From positions 1 through 64,000 of the forward strand of contig JAZRNY010000012.1 in the NCBI GenBank assembly GCA_045648445.1: a stretch of DNA of 64,000 nucleotides, read 5' to 3'. This document shows positions 8,271-17,866 of the stretch, one piece after another. A model generated the notes under the pieces. That model was not told the origin of the DNA. It made no database searches and was given only the letters and a program-made list of their open reading frames with translations. The stretch's first letter is position 1. Each line of letters begins with the position of its first letter. The DNA is from SIG607 sp045648445 (lineage in GTDB: Bacteria; Bacillota; Clostridia; Oscillospirales; Acutalibacteraceae). Both the position numbers and the translations under genes were made by a program.

Positions 8271-8300
8271 AACGGAAGTCTTTACGACTTCCGTTTTTTT
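8271..8300 (+). terminator. secG terminator
   Basis: A 10-bp perfect stem (8271-8280 with 8286-8295) and a run of seven T form a strong intrinsic terminator. Confidence 0.9.
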
Positions 8301-8324
8301 ATTACAAAAATTATTATGTTTTTT

Positions 8325-8421
8325 CGGGCAACCGAGGACGTTTGCCCAAAGGTGTAGTCGTATAGATTAATTGGTATTTTGTAGGGGATGGCGCTTACCC
8401 GACATCCCGTACCACTAATCG
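8325..8421. repeat. Intergenic double-hairpin repeat-like element
   Basis: Two structures lie between secG and addB. The first pairs GGGCAA (8326-8331) with TTGCCC (8342-8347). The second pairs GATTAATTGGTA (8365-8376) with TACCACTAATC (8410-8420), with GGGATG/CATCCC nested inside. It lacks coding potential, and the GTAGGGGATG...CATCCCGTAC layout resembles short GC-richer interspersed repeats seen between clostridial genes. No second copy was noticed in this window. Confidence 0.5.
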
Positions 8422-8461
8422 ATATTTTTATAAAAAAACAGGTGCGAAAAAGTATAGAATA

Positions 8462-8470
8462 TGTTATAAT
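8462..8470 (+). promoter_or_regulatory. Extended -10 promoter of addBA
   Basis: TGT followed by TATAAT (8465-8470) is an extended -10 element. The -35 position reads only GTGCGA, so recognition probably relies on the extended motif. The addB start lies 30 bp downstream. Confidence 0.6.
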
Positions 8471-8499
8471 AAAAAAGTATAAAACCTTTGGAGGAAATA

Positions 8500-11400
8500 A
8501 TGCTTAATTTTATTTACGGACGAGCCGCAACCGGCAAAACTTACGAGACTTTAAATAGAATATCTGACGCAGTTAAAAGAAACGAAAGGGTAATTTTTAT
8601 TGTGCCTGAACAATATTCTTTTGAAAGTGAGCGAAGCGTACTTTCGTTGCTTGGGGATAAGTATGCGCATAATGTTAGCGTGTTAAGTTTTTCAAGCCTT
8701 GCAGATACGCTTAACGTTCTTTGTGGCGGTAACGCAAAAAGAGTTCTTACAGATGCCGATAAAATTCTTTTTATGAATAAAACCCTTATGTCTTTAAAAG
8801 ACCAACTTTTAATTTGGCGCAAATATATTTCTTCCCCTGGATTTGCTTCTAAAATAGTTGATATGATAGGCGAATTTAAAATCAGCGCTATTTTCCCTGA
8901 GGACCTTAAAAAAACAGCCGATAGTTTAAATCAATCTTTTTTAAAAGAAAAAATTGAAGCCCTTGCACTTATTTATAGAACTTATGATGCAATTTTAAAG
9001 GGAAAATTTATTGACCCTGCCGATAAACTTGAAAAACTGTATAGCGATTTGACCTTTAATAAATATTTCGAAAACAGTACCGTTTTTATTGACGGATTTA
9101 AAGGCTTTACAGGTCAGCAATACCGCATAATTGACGCTATTTTGGCTCAAAGCAATAGCCTTACAGTAACGGCATTGTGCGAAAATGATAATAAAAAAAT
9201 TAAAGAAATTTATGCCAATACATACGAGGCTGTTCAAAATATAAAGGATATTGCGCTTCGTCACCGCGTTAAAATCGGCGAAGAAACATACCTAAAAAAA
9301 CCTTATTATGAAACGAAAACAATGTTTGAAGTCGAGGGTGTGCTTTCCGGAAATATCGGGGAAGAGTGTCAACATAACGATAACATTGGATTGGTGATTG
9401 CAAAAACTCCCGATGACGAGGTTGCCTTTACTGCTCGAAATATAAGAAGACTTGTGCGAGAAAAAGGTTACCGTTACCGCGATTTCGTAATAATTGCCAG
9501 AAATCCCGAAACCTATGAAACCGCAATTGAACGCGAATTTTTAAGTCATGATATTTCCTGTTTTTTTGATAAAAGAATTCCGCTTTCTTTTTCACCGATT
9601 TTTTCATTTGTCGATTCGGCGATTTCTTGTGTTGATTCAATTGATAGTGAAGAGTTTTTCCGTTTTATAAAAACGGGAATGGCTACCGACCTTACAATCG
9701 AAGAAATAAGCGAACTTGAAAATTACGTTTATCTTTGGAATATAAATTCTGCCGGCTTTGAAAAAGAATGGGATATGGACCCAACAGGCTTTAGTGAAAC
9801 TAAAGAAGATAAAAAGGACGAAATTAACGAAACCCTTGCAAGACTTAATCAAATAAGAAAAAATGCGATAGAGCCTTTAATGTTACTGCGCAAACTTTAT
9901 GGTCAAACGGTTAAAGAAAAGGCATACGCAGTGGCAAAACTTTTTGAATTTTGCAAAACTGATGAAAAAATGAATGCGCTTCTTTCTTTTATGAAAAAGG
10001 ATTTTTCGCCTGAAGATATGAACGCTTTTCGTCAAAGTTGGGACCTTTTTATGTCTTTACTTGACGGAATGGTTAGGTGTTTTGGTGGTGACGTAGTTTC
10101 ATCGGAACAGTTTAAAGATATGTTGACTATTTCTTGTCAATGCACTACTGTGGGCAGAATTCCGCAAATGCTTGATGAGGTTACCTTTGGCGCCGCCGAT
10201 AGAATTCGTCCTTCTCGTCCTAAGGTTGCCTTTATTTTAGGCGCTAATCAAGGCGAATTTCCAAAAACTCCCGATAATAACAGTATTCTTGGCAATAACG
10301 AGAGAAATACTCTTATAAAATCAGGGCTTAAAGTTCGAAATAAAACTTTATTTTTAACTTTAGAAGAAAATTTGCTGGTATATTCTTGCAGTTGTTGTCC
10401 GTCGCAAATGTTATTTGTTTGTTGCAGTCAAACAGGTGCTGACGGCAGTTCAAAAGAACCGTCAATACTTTTTGAAAGTCTTCGCAACTCCTTTAACAAT
10501 GCAAAGGTTTATTATGAACCGAGTGAAGAACTTGCGCTTGATAATCTTCCCGAAACCAAAAATTCTGCGCTTAAAAATTTTTACAGATTTTCAGAACTAA
10601 ACAAAAGCGGTTCGGCAACCTTGTTAGATGCTGTTGTTGAAGATGAAAGTCAAAGGGAAACAATTAAAAATACGGTGGCGTTATCGCAGATTAATAACAG
10701 AATTCTTTCGGAAAAAATGGCAAAAAAACTTTACGGTAATAACATTCCTATGTCTGCCACCCGATTTGATACTTTTTTTGGTTGCCACTTTAGATTTTTT
10801 TGTAAATACGGACTTAACACTTCGATAATTCAACCTGCAAAACTTGACGTTATGCAAAGAGGTACAATAGTTCACTACGTACTCGAACAGTTTTGCAATA
10901 ACCATCTTGAAGATATCGGCAGTGTGACGAAAGACCAAATTGTTTATGAAACTAACCTGTATATAAACGATTATTTTTCTTCTATAAAGGGTAGCGGTTC
11001 GATTTTTGACGAAAGATTTTATTTCCTTTTGGGCAAAATCGGCGAAGCCATTATTGAAGTAATAGAACGAATAGTGGAAGAATTCGCTCAAAGTAAGTTT
11101 AAACCTGAAAAATGTGAAGTTTCAATAGGTAACGACGGCACTATTCCCACCGTAACATTTCCTTTTTCAAAAGATGGAAAACTATCTTTATTTGGCAGTA
11201 TTGACCGTTTGGACAGATGGGGTAGTTTTGTTAGAATTGTCGATTATAAAACGGGAACAAAAACCTTTAAACTTTCTGATACGGTTTACGGTCTTAATAT
11301 GCAAATGCTTTTGTACCTTTATTGTGTAATACGAGGAGAAAATCCCGACTACAAAGGCAAAAATCCGGCCGGAATACTTTATTTGCCGTCAAAACGCGAC

Positions 11401-11796
11401 CTTAACAAAACGGGACTTTCCATGAATGGCATTATTTGCGCCAACAGTGACGTTGTTACCGCTATGGAAAGCGAAAATGAGGGAAAATTTATTCCTAAAT
11501 TAAAAATAAATAAAGACGGAACGTTGGCAAAAACCAATACTTCCTTTATTCCTGAAGAAGCATTTGATACTATATTTGACCATATAGAAAATCTTGCTCG
11601 TAAATTAGGTGAAGATTTACATTCGGGAGAAATTTCTGCCGTACCTATGGAAAGCGGAGATTACAGCGCTTGTAAATACTGCGATTATAAATCGGTGTGT
11701 TTAAAAGATGATAGTTTAAAAAGTAAAAAGGTTGAATCTTTTAACAATGATGAAGTATTTGCTATTATGAGAGGAGATGAAGAAATTGAAGTTTGA
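8500..11796 (+). CDS. addB: ATP-dependent nuclease subunit AddB
   Basis: Subunit of the AddAB helicase-nuclease that resects double-strand breaks for RecA. The 1098-aa protein has the N-terminal Walker A GRAATGKT (7-14), a long degenerate helicase body and a C-terminal RecB-type nuclease domain (SIDRLDRW, then VDYKTGTKTF). The iron-sulfur staple is formed by a cysteine before the nuclease domain (FFGCHFRFFC region) and three at the end (ACKYCDYKSVC). ATG at 8500 is chosen over an in-frame TTG at 8488 because GGAGG (8490-8494) would overlap the latter. It overlaps addA by 20 bp. Confidence 0.95.
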   Translation: MLNFIYGRAATGKTYETLNRISDAVKRNERVIFIVPEQYSFESERSVLSLLGDKYAHNVSVLSFSSLADTLNVLCGGNAKRVLTDADKILFMNKTLMSLKDQLLIWRKYISSPGFASKIVDMIGEFKISAIFPEDLKKTADSLNQSFLKEKIEALALIYRTYDAILKGKFIDPADKLEKLYSDLTFNKYFENSTVFIDGFKGFTGQQYRIIDAILAQSNSLTVTALCENDNKKIKEIYANTYEAVQNIKDIALRHRVKIGEETYLKKPYYETKTMFEVEGVLSGNIGEECQHNDNIGLVIAKTPDDEVAFTARNIRRLVREKGYRYRDFVIIARNPETYETAIEREFLSHDISCFFDKRIPLSFSPIFSFVDSAISCVDSIDSEEFFRFIKTGMATDLTIEEISELENYVYLWNINSAGFEKEWDMDPTGFSETKEDKKDEINETLARLNQIRKNAIEPLMLLRKLYGQTVKEKAYAVAKLFEFCKTDEKMNALLSFMKKDFSPEDMNAFRQSWDLFMSLLDGMVRCFGGDVVSSEQFKDMLTISCQCTTVGRIPQMLDEVTFGAADRIRPSRPKVAFILGANQGEFPKTPDNNSILGNNERNTLIKSGLKVRNKTLFLTLEENLLVYSCSCCPSQMLFVCCSQTGADGSSKEPSILFESLRNSFNNAKVYYEPSEELALDNLPETKNSALKNFYRFSELNKSGSATLLDAVVEDESQRETIKNTVALSQINNRILSEKMAKKLYGNNIPMSATRFDTFFGCHFRFFCKYGLNTSIIQPAKLDVMQRGTIVHYVLEQFCNNHLEDIGSVTKDQIVYETNLYINDYFSSIKGSGSIFDERFYFLLGKIGEAIIEVIERIVEEFAQSKFKPEKCEVSIGNDGTIPTVTFPFSKDGKLSLFGSIDRLDRWGSFVRIVDYKTGTKTFKLSDTVYGLNMQMLLYLYCVIRGENPDYKGKNPAGILYLPSKRDLNKTGLSMNGIICANSDVVTAMESENEGKFIPKLKINKDGTLAKTNTSFIPEEAFDTIFDHIENLARKLGEDLHSGEISAVPMESGDYSACKYCDYKSVCLKDDSLKSKKVESFNNDEVFAIMRGDEEIEV

Positions 11797-14700
11797 TGAT
11801 TTGACTAAATCGCAACAGGCAGCCGTTACTCAAAGGGGCAGTATTATTGTTTCTGCCGCTGCAGGTTCGGGTAAAACTGCCGTACTTGTGCAAAGAATAG
11901 TAGACAGACTTACTTCAAAAGAAAATCCTCTTAGTGCCGATAGATTGCTTGTGGTAACCTTTACGGTTGCTGCCGCGGGCGAAATGCGTTCAAGAATAGA
12001 AAAGGAACTTGATATATACTGTAAAAATAATCTTGACGATGAATACGCCGCAAAACAAAAATTGCTTATCAGAAGCGCAAGAATAAGCACGATTGACTCT
12101 TTTTGTATTGATCTTGTTAGAGAAAATTTCGCCAAATCTGACGTTTCTCCCGATTTTAAAATTGCAGAAGATAAAGACGTTGCCTTAATTAAAGAAATGG
12201 CTTCAACGGTTGTTTTTTCAAACTATTTTGCTTTAAAGGACCAAGATTTTTTAAATCTTCTTGATGCCTTTGGCTCGATATACGATGAAAAAAATCTTTT
12301 AGAAGCCGTTGATGAAATATATGAAAAAAGTCAAAATATGCCATTCCCTCAAGTTTGGCTTTCTCAAATGCTGTCAACATACGAAGAAAAAGCATTTGAT
12401 AAATGGAGTAACCTTGCGATAATTGAAGTTGACCGTATTTTGAATACCACCTTGCGATATATAAATGCCGCTAAAGAAATTTGCGAAAAAGACAGCGACG
12501 TTAAAAACGCGTATTTGCCTAATTTTATATCTGCGCAAGAGCAGTGCGAAAAAATAAAGGAATATTGCGTTAATAATAAGTGGGATGATATTTTAAGATG
12601 CGCTAAAGCCTTTTCTTTCGGAACGTTTGGCTCGGTGTCCGGTTCTAAAGATAATCCCGTTGCAATTATGGTGAAAAAATTTAGAGAGTTGTGCGAAAAA
12701 TCAGTTAAAAAAATAGCCACGCTTCTTTCCGAGGAACTGTCTATAGCCAAAAACCGTTTTATAGAAGGCGCCCCATCGGGCAAAAAACTTATTGAAATAA
12801 CAAAGGCTTATTGCAAAGAAATAGATAAAATCAAAAAGGAAAAGAATATTTATACTTTTTCCGATATTGAACATTTTGCGTTTTCTTTAATATGCCACGA
12901 TAAAGACGGAGAAATTGTGCTTAATGATGACGCTAACGAATATATAAGTCAGTATGATGAAATATTGGTTGATGAATATCAGGACGTCAATAATCTTCAG
13001 GACAGATTTTTCTATTTCCTTTCGGATTGCGGTGCCCATTTGTTTGTTGTTGGCGACGTTAAACAGAGTATTTACGGTTTTAGAGGCGCTAATCCCGAAA
13101 ATTTCATATCGGCTATTAAAGAGTCGGTTGACTATAAAGTGGCAACTGAAAATGATAGAAAATCAATAACACTTGATGCTAATTTCAGAAGCCGTGACGG
13201 CGTTTGCAAGGCTGTTAATTTTTTGTTTGACCAACTGATGACCGAAGAAAATTGCGGAATTGATTATGCAAAAACCGAACGACTTTATCCTAAAGCCGAA
13301 TTTCCTGAACTTAACATTCCGAGCAGTGAGTTTCATATCGTTAATTCTTTTGGAGAAAAGGAAAAAGAGGCGGAAGCAAAACATATCGCTGCATATATTA
13401 AAAAAATTATGAGCGAAGGTAACGTAATAAGGGATAAAAAAACCAAACAACTACGAAACGCTGTGTTCAGCGATTTTGCGGTTATAGTGCGCGCTATGAA
13501 AGGCAATGCTTCTATTTTGGTAAACGCCTTTAATGCGGCGGGAATACCGGTAACCTATTCTAAAGACGGTTTTCTTGAAAGCAAAGAAATTTCTATTATG
13601 CTTTCTCTTTTAAACGTTATTGAAAACCCGACAAGAGACGTTACTTTACTTGCAACTATGATGTCGCCTATTTTTGGTTTTATTGCCGATGATATGGCTG
13701 AAATACGCTGTGTTGATAAAAAATCTTCTCTTTATTCTGCCGTTATAAAATCGGCTGAAAATAACGAAAAATGTCAAAAGTTTTTAGAAAAGATTGCAGA
13801 GTTCAGAAGAAACGCGGTAATACTTCCTTTGCCCAAATTGATTTCTAAAATTTATGACAGTACAAATCTTTTAAACGTGGTTCAAATGATGGATGACGGA
13901 CAAGGACGTAGCGCAAATCTTATTCATTTTTTACATCTTGCTCAAAATTTTGTGGCTTCGGGCAACAGAAGCATATCGGCTTTTATTAAAAGCCTTGAAA
14001 GAGTAGGGGACGGCAAAATAAAAGGCGCTACCTTGTCGGCAGGCAATGATGCGGTAAGAATTATGAGCGTTCATAATTCGAAGGGACTTCAGTATCCGGT
14101 ATGCTTTTTTGCTTTTTCTGGCGCAGCATTTAATACTTTAGACCAGAAAAAACCACTTATAATAGAGCAGAATTTCGGTGTGGCTTTCCGTTATTATAAC
14201 GATGACGGCAAAATTGATACTATTAATAAAAAACTTCTTGCAAGGTATTCTAATTATAATCTTTTGAAAGAAGAGTTAAGAATGCTTTACGTTGCGCTTA
14301 CACGCGCAGAAGATAGGCTTATTATAACCGCTTCAAGAAAGAATCCTTATTCTGAAATTGCAAAATCTGCATTAAAACTTGTTGCAGGGGCAGGAACAAT
14401 AGGCGAGGATATTTACTTGAATGCTACCTGTTATGCCGATTGGCTTGTTCCTTGTTTTCTTCTACATAGCGACGGACAAGAACTTAGAGATATGGCAGAG
14501 GGTGTTGACTTTTCGGTAATACCTGCTGAAAAAATGCTTATAAAGGTGTTTGACGATACTGAAGAAGTCGCTTTAGAAGACAAAAATTTTGAAGAAACAC
14601 CCGATAAGGAACTTTCAAAAGAAATCAGAAATCGTATAAATTTTGTTTATCCTTTCAATTCTCTCAGAACTATTGAGGCTAAGTCGTCCGTTTCAAATAT

Positions 14701-15274
14701 CGTTCATAAAGCAGAAGTTGGAAATTTTGATTTTACTTCCAGACCCGGTTTTTTAAGCAAAAACGGTCTTACTCCTACAGAACGCGGAACGGCTGTACAC
14801 ACGATTATGCAGTTTATGGATTTTAAGGCTGCAAGGGAAAATTTCGAGGAAGAAATTGAACGACTTAAGGAATGGGAATATATAACCGAAGAACAGTCAA
14901 AGGTTGATACCGCCCATATAAAACGATTTGTAGAAAGCGATTTGTTTAGCAGAATACTTTCAGCCAAAAGTTTTGAACGCGAAATGAAATTTTTAACCTT
15001 TATGTCGGCTGAAAATATTATTGAAAATATCGAAGACTCACTTAAGAATGAGAAAATAGTGGTTCAAGGCGCTGTTGACTTAATGTTTATTGAAGAAGAC
15101 GGTATTGTTATTGTTGATTTTAAAACCGATAGAGTTGACGATGAAAAAACACTGGTTGAGTCTTATGCTGAACAGTTAAGAATTTATGCCGATGCCTGCA
15201 GTAAAATAACAGGTCTTAAAGTAAAAGAAAAAATTATCTATTCTCTTGTTTTGGACCGTAGCATTGTGGTATAA
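11777..15274 (+). CDS. addA: ATP-dependent helicase/nuclease subunit AddA
   Basis: UvrD-like helicase and nuclease subunit of AddAB. The 1165-aa protein starts with the Q-motif LTKSQQAAV and Walker A AAAGSGKT (27-34). It has the Walker B box VDEYQDVN, the QSIYGFRGA motif, the late helicase motif VHNSKGLQYPV and YVALTRAEDRL. The C-terminal nuclease domain shows GTAVHTIMQF and the catalytic IVDFKTDRV. The start lies inside the end of addB, so the subunits are translationally coupled. An internal promoter for the next operon overlaps its last codons. Confidence 0.97.
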   Translation: MKKLKFDDLTKSQQAAVTQRGSIIVSAAAGSGKTAVLVQRIVDRLTSKENPLSADRLLVVTFTVAAAGEMRSRIEKELDIYCKNNLDDEYAAKQKLLIRSARISTIDSFCIDLVRENFAKSDVSPDFKIAEDKDVALIKEMASTVVFSNYFALKDQDFLNLLDAFGSIYDEKNLLEAVDEIYEKSQNMPFPQVWLSQMLSTYEEKAFDKWSNLAIIEVDRILNTTLRYINAAKEICEKDSDVKNAYLPNFISAQEQCEKIKEYCVNNKWDDILRCAKAFSFGTFGSVSGSKDNPVAIMVKKFRELCEKSVKKIATLLSEELSIAKNRFIEGAPSGKKLIEITKAYCKEIDKIKKEKNIYTFSDIEHFAFSLICHDKDGEIVLNDDANEYISQYDEILVDEYQDVNNLQDRFFYFLSDCGAHLFVVGDVKQSIYGFRGANPENFISAIKESVDYKVATENDRKSITLDANFRSRDGVCKAVNFLFDQLMTEENCGIDYAKTERLYPKAEFPELNIPSSEFHIVNSFGEKEKEAEAKHIAAYIKKIMSEGNVIRDKKTKQLRNAVFSDFAVIVRAMKGNASILVNAFNAAGIPVTYSKDGFLESKEISIMLSLLNVIENPTRDVTLLATMMSPIFGFIADDMAEIRCVDKKSSLYSAVIKSAENNEKCQKFLEKIAEFRRNAVILPLPKLISKIYDSTNLLNVVQMMDDGQGRSANLIHFLHLAQNFVASGNRSISAFIKSLERVGDGKIKGATLSAGNDAVRIMSVHNSKGLQYPVCFFAFSGAAFNTLDQKKPLIIEQNFGVAFRYYNDDGKIDTINKKLLARYSNYNLLKEELRMLYVALTRAEDRLIITASRKNPYSEIAKSALKLVAGAGTIGEDIYLNATCYADWLVPCFLLHSDGQELRDMAEGVDFSVIPAEKMLIKVFDDTEEVALEDKNFEETPDKELSKEIRNRINFVYPFNSLRTIEAKSSVSNIVHKAEVGNFDFTSRPGFLSKNGLTPTERGTAVHTIMQFMDFKAARENFEEEIERLKEWEYITEEQSKVDTAHIKRFVESDLFSRILSAKSFEREMKFLTFMSAENIIENIEDSLKNEKIVVQGAVDLMFIEEDGIVIVDFKTDRVDDEKTLVESYAEQLRIYADACSKITGLKVKEKIIYSLVLDRSIVV

Positions 15275-15275
15275 T
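15246..15275 (+). promoter_or_regulatory. Internal promoter upstream of the M16 peptidase pair
   Basis: TTGTTT (15246-15251) and TATAAT (15270-15275) with extended TG and an 18-bp spacer overlap the addA stop codon, giving the following genes a transcript independent of addBA. Confidence 0.6.
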
Positions 15276-15311
15276 ATCTTATATACATTTATTAACAGGG
15301 AGGAAAACAAC

Positions 15312-16583
15312 TTGCCTTTAAATAATTTAAACGGTACTGAAATACTTTTTTTACCTAGTAATTCATTTACCACTACTTTGGTATCTTTTAATTTTTATAT
15401 GCCATTAAGTAAGGAAACAGTGTCCCATTATGCGCTGCTTCCCGAAATTATGGCTACTTGTTCTAAAGATTATCCCGACTATTTAAAACTTAATTATAAA
15501 CTTTCTGCGCTTTACGGTGCGGATATAGTCGCATCATCTTCTAAGGTGGGCGATAGTATTTGCATTAAATTCTTGGTTTCGGCTATAAATGATAAATACG
15601 CATTTGACGGTCAAAAAGTTACTAAAGATGCTATTGAACTTCTTTTAAATCTTATTTTCCGTCCCAAAACCGAAAATAATGCTTTTTTAAACGATGACCT
15701 TAAACGCGAAAAACGCAAACTCATCGACCGCATTAAAGGCGAACTTAACGATAAGCGTACCTTTGCCCGTAACCGTTTGACAAGTGAAATGTTTGAGGAT
15801 AACCCTTACGGACTTTATAAATTAGGTGATATTAATACAGTTTCAAATTTAAACGGTGAAGAACTTTATAACGCTTGGGCAAATATGCTTTCGCGCGGTT
15901 ACCTTAAAATACACGTAATAGGTGAAAAAATGCCCGAAGGCTTAGAGGAAAGCGTTAAAAATCACCTTTCTGTATTTAACCGTGAAAACGTAACCGATAT
16001 TTATAACGTTACTACCCTTAAAGAAAGAGAAAATGTAAAGGAAGTAACCGATTATTTTGACGTTGCGCAAGGCAAACTCGTAATGGGCTTTTCTTGTGAC
16101 GGCGGAGACGACGATATTGCGCTTAACGTTATGCTTATGAATGATATTTTCGGCGGCGGTCCTTATTCAAGACTATTTACAAATGTCAGAGAAAAATTAA
16201 GTCTTTGTTATTATTGCAGTTCACAGGCTGTTAGAAACAAAGGTTTTATGATGGTTGACAGTGGTGTTGAAAAGGAAAACGCTCAAAAGGCAAAAGAGGC
16301 GATTTTAGAACAACTTGAAGTAATGAAAAAAGGTGAGTTTTCTGATTTTGAATTTTCGGCAGCGGTGAAAAGTATAAAAGATTCTCTACGCTCATACAAA
16401 GACAGTCAAAACGGGCTGGACGTATGGTATACCTTAAAGGCGATAAATAAAAATGTTTATTCTCCTAATGAAATCAGCGAAAAAATCGAAAAAATAACAA
16501 GACAAGACGTTATAGATGCAGCAAACCGCGTTAAACTTAATACGGTTTATATGCTTTTGCCTAAGGAAAAGGAGGGCGAATGA
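15312..16583 (+). CDS. M16-family peptidase-like protein (YfmF type)
   Basis: A 423-aa member of the M16 peptidase superfamily. There is no HxxEH zinc motif in the N-terminal half, so it should be the non-catalytic partner of the following protein, like YfmF beside YfmH. The C-terminal half keeps the M16 fold segment MNDIFGGGPYSRLFTNVREKLSLCYYCSSQ, which normally supplies substrate-binding residues (R/Y pair). TTG at 15312 is preferred: GGGAGG lies 9 bp upstream, and the longer reading frame would start inside addA. The two genes overlap by 4 bp. YfmF/YfmH homologues have been linked to elongation factor P modification in Bacillus; that role is not proven here. Confidence 0.85.
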   Translation: MPLNNLNGTEILFLPSNSFTTTLVSFNFYMPLSKETVSHYALLPEIMATCSKDYPDYLKLNYKLSALYGADIVASSSKVGDSICIKFLVSAINDKYAFDGQKVTKDAIELLLNLIFRPKTENNAFLNDDLKREKRKLIDRIKGELNDKRTFARNRLTSEMFEDNPYGLYKLGDINTVSNLNGEELYNAWANMLSRGYLKIHVIGEKMPEGLEESVKNHLSVFNRENVTDIYNVTTLKERENVKEVTDYFDVAQGKLVMGFSCDGGDDDIALNVMLMNDIFGGGPYSRLFTNVREKLSLCYYCSSQAVRNKGFMMVDSGVEKENAQKAKEAILEQLEVMKKGEFSDFEFSAAVKSIKDSLRSYKDSQNGLDVWYTLKAINKNVYSPNEISEKIEKITRQDVIDAANRVKLNTVYMLLPKEKEGE

Positions 16584-17851
16584 TGGAAAAACAAATATTT
16601 AAAGATAAGTTTAATAACAGTTATGTTTGTTTTACTCATAAAACGGGACTTAAAGTATACGTTATGGAAAAGCCTGACTTTTCTTCTTCCTATGCGCTTT
16701 TCGGTACAAAATACGGTTCTATAGATACCTGTTTTTCTACCGACGGTAAAAATTTTACTGCTGTCCCCGAAGGAATTGCTCACTTTTTGGAGCATAAACT
16801 TTTTGAAAGTGAAGACGGCGACGCTTTTACACGCTATGCTGAAACGGGCGCATCGGCAAACGCTTATACTTCTTTTGATAGAACCTGTTATCTTTTTTCT
16901 TGCAGTGAAAGATTTGAAGATAATTTTAATATTCTTCTTGATTTTGTACAGCATCCTTATTTTACCGCAAAAACGGTAGAAAAAGAGCAGGGAATTATCG
17001 GTCAGGAAATAAGAATGTATGACGACAGTCCCTCTTGGCGTGTGCTTTTTAATATGTTACTTGAAATGTATTACGAGCACCCTGTAAGAATAGATATTGC
17101 TGGTACTACCGATAGTATCGCTAAAATTACAGATAAACTTCTTTACGAATGTTATAATACCTTTTATAATCCTGCTAATATGTTCATTTGTGTGGCAGGA
17201 AACGTAAACGCGGAAAAAATAGCGGATATGGTTGAAAAAAATATACTTGATAAAGAAATTGTTAACGTAATAAGAGGAACCGTAAATGAACCTGATGAGG
17301 TGCGAAGTAACTATATAGAACAAAAACTTGAAGTTAGCGTTCCTATGTTTTGTTTAGGTTTTAAAGAGAAGTGCGAACAACATGAAAAAACCGCTAAAGA
17401 ACGAATTGCTATGGGCATTGCGTTAGACGTTTTAGTGGGAGATTGTTCACCTCTTTATAAAGAACTTATTGATGCGGAACTGATAAATGACGATTTCGAA
17501 ACGGAATATTTTACAGGTAACGGCTATGCGGCAGTTTTGTTTTCAGGAGAAAGTGAAAAGCCGATGCAGGTAAAGGATAAAATTGTTGCCCAAATCAATC
17601 GTATTTTGAAAAACGGTATTGACAGCGACCTTTTAAATACTGTAAAATGTGCTATGTACGGAGATGTATTAAGACGTTACAACAGTTGCGAAAGTGTTGC
17701 TTCTCAAATGGCGGAATGTGCAATGTTTGGATATTCGCTTTTTGAAGAACAGGATATAATTGCATCGGTTAATGCTCAAGACGTAGTAAAATGTCTTTGT
17801 GTTTTAAAGGAAGAAAAATCTGTGTTATCGGTTATTAATCCGCTTAACTAA
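16580..17851 (+). CDS. M16-family zinc peptidase (YfmH type)
   Basis: Catalytic partner of the preceding protein. The inverted zinc motif HFLEH occurs in GIAHFLEHKLFE (about residue 70), followed about 75 residues later by the conserved acidic ligand region EQGIIGQEIRMYDD. The 423-aa length and lack of signal peptide fit a cytoplasmic M16 peptidase of the YfmH group. Two ATG codons open the frame (16580, 16583). The first overlaps the upstream stop and the second sits better behind GGAGGG. lgt follows after 15 bp. Confidence 0.88.
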   Translation: MMEKQIFKDKFNNSYVCFTHKTGLKVYVMEKPDFSSSYALFGTKYGSIDTCFSTDGKNFTAVPEGIAHFLEHKLFESEDGDAFTRYAETGASANAYTSFDRTCYLFSCSERFEDNFNILLDFVQHPYFTAKTVEKEQGIIGQEIRMYDDSPSWRVLFNMLLEMYYEHPVRIDIAGTTDSIAKITDKLLYECYNTFYNPANMFICVAGNVNAEKIADMVEKNILDKEIVNVIRGTVNEPDEVRSNYIEQKLEVSVPMFCLGFKEKCEQHEKTAKERIAMGIALDVLVGDCSPLYKELIDAELINDDFETEYFTGNGYAAVLFSGESEKPMQVKDKIVAQINRILKNGIDSDLLNTVKCAMYGDVLRRYNSCESVASQMAECAMFGYSLFEEQDIIASVNAQDVVKCLCVLKEEKSVLSVINPLN

Positions 17852-17866
17852 AGGAAGGAAACTATT

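Noticed and set aside
8300..8460. tmRNA or smpB locus after secG
   Set aside because: No ANDENYALAA-type tag frame, tRNA-like ends or SmpB gene could be recognised; the region is a repeat-like hairpin plus the addB promoter.
10681..11091. Minus-strand frame of 136 codons inside addB
   Set aside because: It lies wholly within a well-supported gene and lacks a ribosome site and family features; the same applies to the other opposite-strand frames inside argS, addA, tig, lgt and folD.
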